NCBI GenBank assembly: GCA_947683625.1
Contig: CANTUR010000049.1
Location: forward strand, 3,698,501-3,762,500
DNA from: Mallotus nudiflorus
Lineage: Eukaryota; Streptophyta; Magnoliopsida; Malpighiales; Euphorbiaceae
Direction: 5' to 3'
Length of the DNA stretch: 64,000 bases
Shown: positions 12,541-22,005 of the stretch, in pieces
Layout of the letters: each line of letters opens with the position of its first letter
How positions within the stretch are numbered: the first letter of the stretch is position 1
Notes under the pieces: generated by a model
The model's input: only the letters and a program-made list of their open reading frames with translations
The model's database searches: none
What the model was told of the DNA's origin: nothing
Translations under genes and position numbers: made by a program

Positions 12541-13190
12541 GCACTGTATAATAAAGTAAGGTCAACAATGCTCAGCATTCGGGTGGTATGGAGACTCCTC
12601 GAACAAAAGAGCCAAATCTTACTAGCATCGACATTTGAACCCAATGCTTTATCCAATAGGTGAATGCGGTTCCAACCGAGGGATCCAAGTTTGCATAAGT
12701 CCTAAAACAGACAATTTCTCGGGTGATACTAAGTGGCGACTCCTTGTTTCTCTTGCTTGAGTGAAGGATTATAAGTGCATTTATGCTATCCCTAAGGTCT
12801 TTTAGTACTCCCCTCACCACCCTCTATTTTTGGGTAATAATAAAAAAGGGTCAATGATCCAAAAAGTGTCGAGTCAGTCCTATTAGTGTCAATAAGTCCA
12901 TATCTAGTTTTTAAATCCAGTCTCTAAATTTCTAGGGAACCTTAATGGAATCCAGTTGTTGTAAAAGGTTTTTGGGGTTTCATTCGGGCGACAACTCCAT
13001 TTTGCAACTTAGGCTATAAGCCCTTGTTATATCTCCCTAGTAGGCCCTAAGCCCGCACAGTGTTGTGGTTGCTAAAACCTTAGGCGTGCAATGACATTTT
13101 ACCCCATTTAATTGTGCAACACATTCATTACACTAGCTCCCTAGCCAAGGGAGGATAAGGACCTATTATTTCAAACTACCTAGATCTTAG
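12540..13190 (+). mobile_element. Ogre/Tat-like LTR-leader fragment with tRNA-Arg-type PBS
   Basis: TGGCGACTCC at 12734-12743 fits a primer-binding site complementary to the tRNA-Arg 3' end, as used by Ogre-type elements. A second, weaker GGCGACAACTCC lies near 12986. 13040-13110 contains CCCTAAGCCC and GTGGTTGCTAAAA, shared in reverse complement with the left end of the 4161-6192 solo LTR. No coding sequence is recognised and boundaries are uncertain. Confidence 0.4.
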
Positions 13191-13194
13191 TACC

Positions 13195-14663
13195 TGTCAC
13201 AACCCGAACCCTAAGGGCACGTGGTCATTACTAACGAATAGGAAAACATGATGCTTCCAAAATGCGTAGTAAATTTTAAGGAATTACCACATAAATTTAA
13301 TTAACTTTAAAATTCTGAAGAAAATCCAGCAGAGTTCCCATGTACTGGGACCATCCTAAAACTTCTAAAAGAATATAAATAACACTCCCAAAGTATATTC
13401 TCAATCCCCACTAGAGGCACAATATAACAACTAACACCAAACAGAAGGTTTATCATAATACAATTCACAAATACAAGTTATACAAATGATCTACTACTAC
13501 GATATCTAGAATTTGAGTACATAATGCATATTTTAAATAAACTTACATAATATAGTTGGAGAAGAAGAAACCTGGCATAAACAATAAGAAATATTAGTCT
13601 AACCATGAGATCTTGGGAAAAAATAAAATTAAGGAAAATCAGACCTTACTGAGTGAATTAATGTTATAAAATCATGTTGGTCTTTAAAACACTTATTTAA
13701 AACCATTAAATTCATTAAATAAATATATATTTAAAAATCCTTTATTTAGTTAAAATAATTTTATAAAAATGTATTCTTCCAAAATTTGGAACTCTCTTAA
13801 ATATAAAATAATATTTATTAATGAAATAAAATCTTTGGTGGGAGTTTATGGTAGAACCCTAAACCTCACTTCTACTAGTATTTTAAATTCACTTATTCCA
13901 TAATGACTGTTTTCCTAAGAGATCAAGCTCAACTAAATTTAGTCATAGTTAACACTTAATTCATTATTGATGTCCTGAGAGAATAAGCTCAACTGAGTTA
14001 CATCTCAATTCCGGCCTGAGAGAAAAAGCTTCACTGAGTTCAAAATTTTTAAATGATATTTCCCAAAAGAACAAGGTCAACCACTAACATATACCAAAAT
14101 TTACACCTGTGCGCATGTGGTCCTAATGATACTCACCAGGTAGCATGTTCTACCAGTCCTCCAAAATATATTGATATAATTAAATGAAATACAACAAAGC
14201 TAAAACTTCCTTCCAAAATTCTTAACAACAATAAATTATTAGCCCATATGATACACACACACACACATATAAATGCAAACCAATACATTCCATAGTAATA
14301 CTTAGGCCATATTTATCATAATAATTAAATATTCAAATTTATAATATCATATTTTTAACAAAAATTTTATAATATTAACTCACATGTGATACGTGTTGGT
14401 CAATGTGTCATTGGCTGCCTCAACTCTACACCTTCTACTCCTAAACCCTTTATACAACTAAAATATTTATTTAAATATAAACCTCCAAATAAATTCCTAA
14501 TAATTCCTAAACTTACTAGAAATTATAAAAATGAAGGAATTACTAAAATTGACTTATAAACATTATAAATAATTAATTTTGAGGCTTAAGGATTACTTCT
14601 ATCAAAGAAACCATTGTAAACTAATTCAGTTAGTGTCATTTCTATTGTTTATCAATTAGTTAC
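13195..14663 (-). mobile_element. Minus-strand LTR related to the 49.6/53.4 kb solo LTR family
   Basis: The minus-strand end is GGGTTGTGACA (13195-13205), close to GGGTCGTGACA of the two solo LTRs further right. Three features are shared with them in the same order: TAATTCACTCAGT plus AGGTCTGA (near 13645-13665), iterated AGCTCAACTGAGT/CTGAGAGAA words (13915-14045) matching their GAGCTCGGTTGAC/GTCTCGGGG iterons, and GCTACCTGGTGAG plus AGGACC (near 14110-14150). No internal coding region is attached. The left (U3) end is placed tentatively at TTAGTTACA beside the (TA)n tract, and no TSD matching GTACC was found, so the element may be truncated. Confidence 0.6.
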
Positions 14664-14667
14664 ATCA

Positions 14668-14668
<1 letters not shown>

Positions 14669-14736
<68 letters not shown>
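14669..14736. repeat. (TA)n microsatellite, about 34 units
   Basis: Uninterrupted TA dinucleotides. The tract abuts the point where the left copia fragment stops matching the right one, so the left boundary of the palindrome coincides with it. Confidence 0.98.
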
Positions 14737-14738
<2 letters not shown>

Positions 14739-14965
14739 TTTAATGGAGAAGGTTTGTTGAATTTGTGTAGGTGTGGTAGAGGAAATCAGTGAGGGACAAA
14801 GTGGAATAATATTAGTTATAGTCGTGGACGATGAAGAAGAAGAAAAAGACAAGGAGGTAGAAGATGAGGTAGGAGTTGTCATTTGATTGTCTGTGAACTC
14901 TTGCCTTGATACCAAGTTAAGAGTTTATGTGTTGGAATGATTTCTTCTCATTGATCATCAAAGTG
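14737..14965 (-). mobile_element. Copia element 5' end (LTR tip, PBS, gag start), left palindrome arm
   Basis: Reading the minus strand: the 3' tip of an LTR ends CCAACA at 14930, then a tRNA-Met-type PBS TTGGTATCAAGG (14915-14904), then the gag start codon at 14882. The gag N-terminus is Ser/Thr-rich and continues to a FSIKL stretch at the (TA)n tract. The same sequence occurs in opposite orientation at 26371-26538 and 27660-27722, where the gag continues. The two copies differ by about 9 substitutions in 165 bp, nearly all transitions. Confidence 0.88.
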
Positions 14966-15126
14966 GTCGTGGTATCAAAATAAACGAAATGTCCTTCTTT
15001 GTTACACAAAAAACAGATAAGACTTATCAAAACAAACTTACTTGTTTTGTATGTAACAAAGAAGGACATTTTGCAAAAGAATGCCCTTACAAACATAATC
15101 TTTATCAAGAAATGCAGAGATTATAA
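14966..15126 (+). pseudogene. EPRV coat-protein C-terminal fragment with CCHC zinc knuckle, left arm
   Basis: Just before a TAA at 15124-15126, one frame reads CFVCNKEGHFAKEC, the CX2CX4HX4C knuckle found at the end of reverse-transcribing virus coat/nucleocapsid proteins. Only this tail remains: the body of the coat protein and the movement protein are absent from the window. Upstream, 14988-15006 is an exact inverted copy of 15051-15069. The next ORF starts 11 nt after the stop, in a different frame. Confidence 0.75.
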
Positions 15127-15137
15127 AACAGACAAAC

Positions 15138-15668
15138 ATGAATTTAATACATGTTAATGAAGACATGTCAGACACATCTTCTATTTACTCAATAATATCT
15201 GAGGATATATATGAGGAAGTAGAAAAAATTCCAAAAGACTACTCTTTTATAAATCAAATTGTAAAAGATATAGACCAAATACAAGACATTGGCACAAAAA
15301 CATTAACTTCTGAAGACAAAGAAGAAAATATAAATTTTATGTTTTCTTATCTCAAAAATTCTGAGACAACAAACTGTTTACATGATTGGCATTTTAATAC
15401 AGGATCAGACATAAATCCATGCTTTAAATGTAGACACTTCCCACATATAACTGTTAGGGCTAGATGCATAAAATGCATGACAGAAATATGCAAATTATGC
15501 CTAGAACAACATTATCAAACTACATTTCCTAGACATGACTCAACTTATACACATCCAACAGGTATAAGTAGTCAAAGACTTTCTACCCTAGAAAATAGAG
15601 TAGCCGTACTTGAAGACTCTTATCACATCCTTTTAGAAGAAATTAAAAAACATAAGAAAGGAAAATAA
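15138..15668 (+). pseudogene. EPRV polyprotein N-terminal segment: CX2CX11CX2CX4CX2C zinc motif plus coiled coil, left arm
   Basis: A 176-codon open stretch. Residues about 95-118 read CFKC, eleven residues, CIKC, four residues, CKLC. This is exactly the second cysteine motif known from badnavirus and tungrovirus polyproteins, N-terminal to the protease. Residues about 148-173 form a heptad-like coiled coil (STLENRVAVLEDSYHILL). It ends at TAA-TAG (15666-15671), where the right arm reads CAA-CAG. The same reading frame continues into the protease, so it was probably once part of a longer polyprotein. The N-terminal 90 residues are acidic and unassigned. Confidence 0.8.
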
Positions 15669-15752
15669 TAGGAAATACCAGATAATTCATCTAACACAAG
15701 AATAAGAATATCTGAACTAGGTGAGTCATTAGACTTTCAATGTCATACATGA

Positions 15753-16313
15753 ATGGCTTTAGAAACACAGAGTTCACAGACTAAAAAAATAGTATATCAT
15801 AAAATACCAACTATATGCAATAAGATACCTATAACAGATCTCAAAGTTTCAGTAATATTAAACATTAAGGGAAAAGAAATGGGCTTACTAGCCCTTATAG
15901 ACATAGGAGCCTCCGAAAACACTATAGACTTAAGAATAGTAGAATTCTTAGATAAAAATTCTATAAGACATCATCCACAAGGAAGAAAAAGCACACAGTA
16001 TGATGGAACAACCTTCTATATACATAAATACATTACAAATGCACATCTAAAAATTGTTGATACTTGCAGCCAGTATGGACAAGATTGTAAAGTCAGCCAT
16101 TTTTGGGTAGACACCTTAAACCATCAGTACATTAAGATGACAATAGGATTATCATTTTTATTTGGAGACATGGGTGGACTTTTTACAACTAACGATTGTA
16201 ATTTCTTTGTTAGAAAACCTATACTTAGCCCTATAATATCAGAGTATGCGCTCACACAGTTTGTGAGAATTATAGGGTACCACTTTCTCTGCCAAATTTT
16301 CCAAAAAACATAG
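15753..16313 (+). pseudogene. EPRV aspartic protease region, left arm
   Basis: The segment continues the frame of the zinc-motif region after short in-frame stops. The retropepsin-like active site reads ALIDIGAS (Asp codon 15900-15902), where family members have D-S/T-G-A; the Ile is a probable C-to-T change. The flanking hydrophobic strand (VILNIKGKEMGLL) and downstream region fit a caulimovirid protease. The right-arm copy reads EIGAS. It is followed by a linker of about 340 bp (to 16650) with stops. Confidence 0.75.
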
Positions 16314-17459
16314 AAAACAAACTGGAAAATTGTACTTGCAAAATCAAGGGAAGATAACTTAGACAGTTTCTTAATAGGAGAAGAGACAGACCCCGAAGAA
16401 ACTATCCTTGATAAGAACTTAGGGATATAGACTTAATAGACTTAGTAGACTTATCTAAGGCTAAAAAAGCTTTAGAACAACATATAGAACTTGATGACAT
16501 AATTAGTAGACTTGAAAAAATAGGGACTATAGGAGAAAATCCTACCAAACACTGGAACAAAAACAAAATAACATGTTAGTTAGACATAATCAATCCTGAT
16601 TTAACCATAAAAGTAGGAAAGATTAAATTCAATACTTAGGAGATAGAAGAATGCAAAATGCATATTAAACAAGTCCTAGACTTACAAGTTATAAGACAGA
16701 GTACATCCAGACATAGATCACCAACTTTTATTGTCCAAAAAGAATCAGAACTTAAAAGAGGACAATCTAGGATGGTATTCAATTATAAAAGACTTAGTGA
16801 CAACACACAAGAAGACGGGTATAAAATTCCAGGCAAAGACGTGTTAATTAATAAAATACAAAATGATAAAATCTTCAGTAAATTTGATCTAAAATTAGGT
16901 TTCTGGCCGATTAAGATGCATGAAGATAGCATTCCCTAGACAACTTTTAGTTTCCCTAAAGGACACTTTGAATGGCTAGTAATGCCATTTGGATTAAAAA
17001 AATGCTCCACAAAGTTTTCAAAGAAAGATGGATGAATCATTTAGACAATGTAGCACATTTACTTGTGTATATATTGATGACATTTTAGTTTTTTCAAAAA
17101 CTAAAAAAGAACACATTGCACACTTACATTTTGTATTTAACATATTTGAAAACCATGAAATGATAATATCCAAAAAGAAAATGGTTCTCAATAAAAGACA
17201 TATTGAATTCCTAGGCTTAGAAATAGGACAAGGAAGAATTAAACTTCAACCTCATATTACTAGGAAAATTTTAGAATTTCCTGATAAAATTGAGGAACTT
17301 AAAGAACTTCAGGCCTTTCTAGGACTTTCAAATTATGCTAGGCATTTCATTAAAGACTTGTCTAAATTGACTGGCCCATTGTATAATAAGACATCTATTA
17401 AAGGCCAAAGACATTTTAATAATGAGGATGTTAAAATTGTACAAAACATTAAAAAATAG
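16314..17459 (+). pseudogene. EPRV reverse transcriptase region, left arm
   Basis: RT motifs appear in order: RSPTFIVQKESE near 16710, MVFNYKRLSDNT near 16772, FSKFDLKLGFW near 16875, then MPFGLK near 16983 and the catalytic YIDD at 17070-17081, followed by the FLGLEIGQGRIKLQPHI region near 17210. Lesions: a TAG at 16937-16939, shared with the right arm; a 7-A run near 16997 that shifts the frame, where the right arm has 6 A; and a shared TAG at 17457-17459. It cannot make a functional enzyme as it stands. Its relation to caulimovirid RT is clear, but I assign no genus. Confidence 0.85.
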
Positions 17460-17474
17460 GTACAAAATCTTCCT

Positions 17475-17900
17475 TTGCTTAGACTTCCTTTAAATACAGA
17501 CTACATGATTGTAGAAATAGATGGTTGTGAATTAGGATGGAGAGCTATATTATATGAAAAACCTCATAAATATTCACCTAAGATAGAAGAACAAATTTGT
17601 AGATACTCTTCGGATATTTATAAAGAAAAAGGCATTACATCATTAGACTTTGAAATATTGGTAGTTACAAATGGAATTGAAAAACTCTATTTATATAAAT
17701 GCGACAAATCCTTTACAATAAGGACAGACTGTGACACAATTATAAAATTTTACAATAAACAAACTGAGAAGAAGACTAATGCTAATAGATGGTTAAATTT
17801 TGTAAATTTAATCACAAATAAAGGTATTAAGCCTTCTTTCGAACATATAGACGATAAGAAAAATACTCTTGCAGAAAATTTGTCCAGACTAATTTTTTAA
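17475..17900 (+). pseudogene. EPRV RNase H region, left arm
   Basis: The segment directly follows RT. It starts IVEIDGCELGWRAILY (first acidic residue of RNase H1-type domains), continues with TSLDFEILVVTNGIEKL and FTIRTDCDTIIKF, and ends with FEHIDDKKNTLAENLSRL, the usual C-terminal end of caulimovirid Pol. The order of the Asp/Glu residues fits the RNase H fold. The right-arm copy at 23867-24262 is about 90% identical in protein. Confidence 0.82.
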
Positions 17901-17929
17901 TGTGTTATTTATAGGATATTTCAGAGGAA

Positions 17930-19763
17930 AAATCCTCAGACACCAAAGAAAGACTTGGTTTTGAAGCAAGAACTCAAAACTTAGACATTAAGACATTTAT
18001 GTTTGGAAAAGACGTGGGCTTCAAAAAACCCACAATTTATATCAAAAAAAAAATGCAACTGTTGCAACCATGAATTTGGCCAACAAGAGTTGCCAGTTTT
18101 TAAAGATACTCACACTTTTAATTTTGTAGGCAGAAATGACTGTAGCGGTCCACAGCTTTGCATAATAGACAGCATTTGGAATCTCCCTATGGAATAAAGG
18201 GGAATCTCCAAAAAGATGGGAGTAATTAATGCTCTTATTAATTATTTCCAGACATCTCAGACACCTTTAGGCAAAAAATTCTTGTGCTATGTGCTATATA
18301 ACGGCCAATATGTTGGAATTTATGACAATTGGGCCGAAATCAATGAAAGGATTGAGGTCCATAAACAAATGTCTAAATTTGACAAGACATTAAAGACACC
18401 CAAATTTAAAGGCTTTTATGATTTCAAAGAGGCCTAAAAAGACCTCCAAGAATTTCTCCAGCCCAATATGCCATACTTTAATTCTCCTAAATTCAAGAAA
18501 AGCCTTACAGATCCATCTTCATCTACAAGCTCATCACTTGTTAAACCAGGAACATCATATTCTAAGACACTTACAAAACATACAGTTCTAACAAACAATA
18601 CAAAAAATGAAATTGTAATGATAGAACACAATGTTCCTTACTCTTTAAATACCTGGATCGAAGACATTATGGACACATCTTAGACAAAGTTTGTTATTTT
18701 ACAAGAATTTTTAGACTTATGTCATAATGATCAATTTGATGACAATAATGAAATTAATGATGGCTTTTTTTGTGGATATATTTATCATTATGATAATAGA
18801 TATTCTTACAGAAATGAACACCACTTATGTGGAAAGACAAGTTCTTGTCATTGCCAGTTTGTTTACTCCTTCAGATCCTGTGGAATTTGGGTAAATAGGT
18901 TTCCTTTTGGAAAGAAATTCAAAAACATTGAAATAAGTCCATTATAATTCTATCAACATGGACTCTTGATAGACTTATGGATCCATGATCCATAAAATAT
19001 TACAGACTTGCCAAAAATTCTTAAGTTGCCCTTACTAGAAGCTGCAACTCATAATGCCATCCATGTTAAAATAACAGCAGTTCCTTCTGAAGACATTGTA
19101 GGATAAACGGAACCATGTTATTCTATGGCATTTATCCATACACTCGGACATCCAAGATACAAAGACACTCCTTCAAAGCATCTACATCCAGAAACTTAAT
19201 GGACACTTCCCCAATACTTATGGCCCAAGGCCCTGGTCCATTGGAAGGCCAGGACAACAGCTTATAACTTTTTCTTTAACATTAATGGTCCTGAGACAAA
19301 CATTTATGATTTTTGTGGTGGGACTCATTATGAAAAATTTTATATCACAAAAGGACTATTGGAATCCAGCTCCATTAGCTTCTGTCTTAAAGGAAGCAAT
19401 GAATTCTATACAATTGTTAAAGTGTATGAAAACTATTTAAAAAGGAGCAGAAAAATAAAGACACTAATTCTGACACTCAATTTACAGCTGATAAGCAAAC
19501 ACTCTCCCACTAACAGCGAAAGACAAATGGTGGACCCATCCATGTTCCATAAAGACCCCTAGATAAGAAGATAAATAGTGGAAAAGACTACACAAAAGTG
19601 GGCCAACCCATGTGATGACACAACTTGTACTAATGCTTATCCTGATAAGCATTACATTTCTTATTTTACCCCTCCACTAGAGGGTATTGTTTATAATTTT
19701 CTTTCAGTCCTTCAACTATATAAGGAGGACTCCTCCCTTTGTTTTAGATATAGAAGTCTATGA
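17930..19763 (+). pseudogene. EPRV viroplasmin/transactivator-like ORF, left arm
   Basis: A third viral coding region lies downstream of Pol, broken by at least seven stops. 18270-18437 encodes a viroplasmin (RNase H1 N-terminal-like, Caulimovirus gene VI) domain: KKFLCYVLYNGQYVGIYDNW then a TPKFKGFYDF end, with the G-x-Y-x-x-W core typical of the family. In caulimoviruses the gene VI product forms inclusion bodies and lets ribosomes reinitiate on the polycistronic RNA. The long C-terminal region (18450-19763) has Cys/His residues near 18760-18860 and no further domain I can name. Several stops are TAG where the right arm has TGG, for example at 18681-18683. Confidence 0.75.
19717..19724 (+). 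promoter_or_regulatory. TATA box of EPRV pregenomic-RNA promoter, left arm
   Basis: TATATAAG, followed by GGAGGACTCC, overlaps the very end of the viroplasmin ORF, where caulimovirids place their pregenomic promoter. The same sequence is conserved in the right arm in opposite orientation (22045-22052). Both point to the palindrome centre. Confidence 0.65.
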
Positions 19764-19943
19764 TAGCCCTCTTCCTATAAGAGCAGAGTAAACTTATAAG
19801 AAAAATACATCTCTTGCCCACTCTAGGATCTAGAGAAAAATCACTTTCTTATGAGTTCGACAACATAAATATTGTAAATTAGCAAGTTGTTAGCCACGTA
19901 CTATTTCTAAGTTCTCTTTGGATTCATCTATAGAGAAAAGATA

Positions 19944-19949
19944 AATAAA
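19944..19949 (+). terminator. Putative EPRV poly(A) signal AATAAA, left arm
   Basis: AATAAA lies about 220 bp downstream of the TATA box, within the leader, which is the position of pararetrovirus poly(A) signals. The right arm has the same TAAATAAACAAAAG context near 21815-21830 on the minus strand. Confidence 0.45.
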
Positions 19950-20383
19950 CAAAAGTATTCTTCACTCCAGGTATTCTATTATAATCTTTTGTATGTATGA
20001 ATTTATTTGTGATATAATTGATTTTGCATGAAAAATTTAAATAAGTTATAATCACCAATTTAATTCTTTCAGACTATATATATTAAGAAACTTAAACTAG
20101 TAGTATTCCTTAGTATTATCCTTAGGAGGAAAAGAAGGGCCAAGGAAGGCCTAAAAAAGTACTCCAATGGTAAAGGATTATGAACAGGTAGAGTTTCTGG
20201 GAAACTCACTAGTTCGTTCTTAAATATATAGGTTTAAGTTTTAAATTGTTGGTTTATCTATTTAAATTTTTAATCATTCATTATATCTATAATTTAGGGT
20301 GATGCATATAGACAAATTATTATAGAATGGCTAGAAATGAATAATGCTTTTAAATGTTTATCTGAGTATCTATTGGATGAATC

Positions 20384-20749
20384 TCATATTTTATTTTGAT
20401 ATTTCTTTTGATTTGAACCAGACATCTGGGCCCTAGACTTCTTTAGATATATATTTAATACTTTAGGCACCAAGACATCTGGCATTAGTATACTTTCCAA
20501 AATCAAAATTTTGTCAAAGTATCCTTTAACCACCTGTGGTATTAGAGCCAGGTTACACAAACTTAAACGAAATGAACCACGGGGGGCTCTACCACCATAA
20601 AGGGCTCTAATACCATGGGGAGTTGGAGGATACTTTAACAAAATTTTGATTTTGGAAAGTATACTAATGCCAGATGTCCTAGTGTCTAAAGATATTAAAT
20701 ATATATCTAAAGAAGTCTAGGGGCCAGATGTCTGGTTCAAATCAAATTA
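20384..20749. repeat. Palindrome centre with two opposed tRNA-Met PBS-like sites
   Basis: 20384-20540 and 20631-20746 are inverted copies of each other. Inside them are TGGTATTAGAGCC on the plus strand (20537-20549) and TGGTATTAGAGCCC on the minus strand (20615-20602), both close to the tRNA initiator-Met primer site TGGTATCAGAGCC. About 50 bp of non-symmetric spacer separates them. The sites may be the viral first-strand primer site, about 820 bp downstream of the left TATA box. Alternatively the segment may be the tip of an LTR retroelement; I cannot decide. Confidence 0.6.
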
Positions 20750-20789
20750 TCACCCTAGAGTCTTCTAAATTTTGCAAATTTATGTTGTC

Positions 20790-21028
20790 TAAAGCCCGTT
20801 TACTCATTAAAGTGTGCAAGTAACTTGGCATTCTTGAAAATGTCTTATCTTGTATATTGTATTTTCAATGTCTTTTTTAAGTGTATTTAAAAGTTCCTAT
20901 TTTTTAAGTCTGTCTAAATAGGTGCTTCTTCTAATAAGTCTAGTATATTGTTCTTGTAAATTATGAAGTCTTATTTCTAATTGTGCTATGTGATAGTCTA
21001 TTCTATAGATTGTCTGTTTGGCATTCAT
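20790..21028 (-). pseudogene. EPRV small ORF 2, coiled-coil, right arm only
   Basis: The ATG at 21028-21026 overlaps the TGA of the preceding ORF as ATGA. The product reads as a Leu/Ile heptad-rich coiled coil (IDYHIAQLEIRLHNLQEQYT) and is stopped by a TAG after about 43 codons, with similar sequence continuing beyond it. A short coiled-coil ORF coupled by ATGA to ORF 1 recalls badnavirus ORF 2 (virion-associated protein). This is inference from position and shape only. Confidence 0.5.
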
Positions 21029-21345
21029 GAAGAGTCTGAGTTTGATTTAAGAGTTTGAGAGACAGAAGGTTCTGAGCTGGATGTCTGTTCGTGAGGTTGT
21101 GTGTATGGAATGTGTGGAAATTGTCTAATTAATGTATTTAATGAGTCTACAAAAGATTGAAATAAAAAGATACATCTAGCGACTTCGTTACAATCACAGT
21201 CTTGATCATGGTTTTCTATATGATTGTTGTCTTCTACGCCTATATAGTGTAGTGTCTTTTGTCTAAATTCTTCTAAACTTTGTCTGCTTTGTAGATCTAA
21301 AAGAAAAAAATTCTCTAAAACTTTTTCTATGGTAGTCATACACAA
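21025..21345 (-). CDS. EPRV small ORF 1 (106 codons), right arm only
   Basis: This open frame starts 12 nt inside the 3' end of the viral leader. The product is helical in its first half (TIEKVLENFFLLDLQSRQSL), has an acidic His/Asp/Cys stretch (NHIENHDQDCDC) in the middle, and a Ser/Gln/Pro-rich tail. I do not recognise a domain. Its place, directly after the leader and overlapping the next ORF by ATGA, is that of ORF 1 in badnavirus-like genomes. The left arm lacks it: there the leader jumps straight to the central segment at the repeated word TTTGATTTGAAC. Confidence 0.5.
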   Translation of the reverse strand: MCMTTIEKVLENFFLLDLQSRQSLEEFRQKTLHYIGVEDNNHIENHDQDCDCNEVARCIFLFQSFVDSLNTLIRQFPHIPYTQPHEQTSSSEPSVSQTLKSNSDSS

Positions 21346-22005
21346 ATAATGTTCAAATCAAAAGAAATATCAGAATAAAATATGAGATTCATCCAATAGA
21401 TACTCAGATAAACATTTAAAAGCATTCTTCATTTCTAGCCATTTTATAATAATCTGTCTATATGCATCACCTTAAATTATAGATATAATGAATGATTAAA
21501 AATTTAAATAAATAAACCAACAATTTAAAACTTAAACCTATATATTTAAGAACAAACTAGTGAGTTTCCCAGAAACTCTACTTGTTCATAATCCTTTACC
21601 ACTGGAGTACTTTTTTAGGCCTTCCTTGGCCCTTCTTTTCCTCCTAAGGATAATACTAAGGAATATTACTAGTTTAAGTTTATTAATATATATAGTATGA
21701 AATAATTAAATTGGTGATTATAACTTATTTAAATTTTTCATGCAAAATCAATTATATCACAAATAAAGTCATACATACAAAAGATTAGAATAGAATACCT
21801 GAAGTGAAGAATACTTTTGTTTATTTATCTTTTCTCTATGGATGAATCCAAAGAGAACTTAGAAATAGTACATGGCTAATAGCTTGCTAATTTACAATAT
21901 TTATGCTGTCGAACTCATAAGAAAGTGATTTTTCTCCAGATCCTAGAGTGGGCAAGAGATGTATTTTTCTTATAAGTTTGCTATGCTCTTGTAGGAATAG
22001 GGCTA

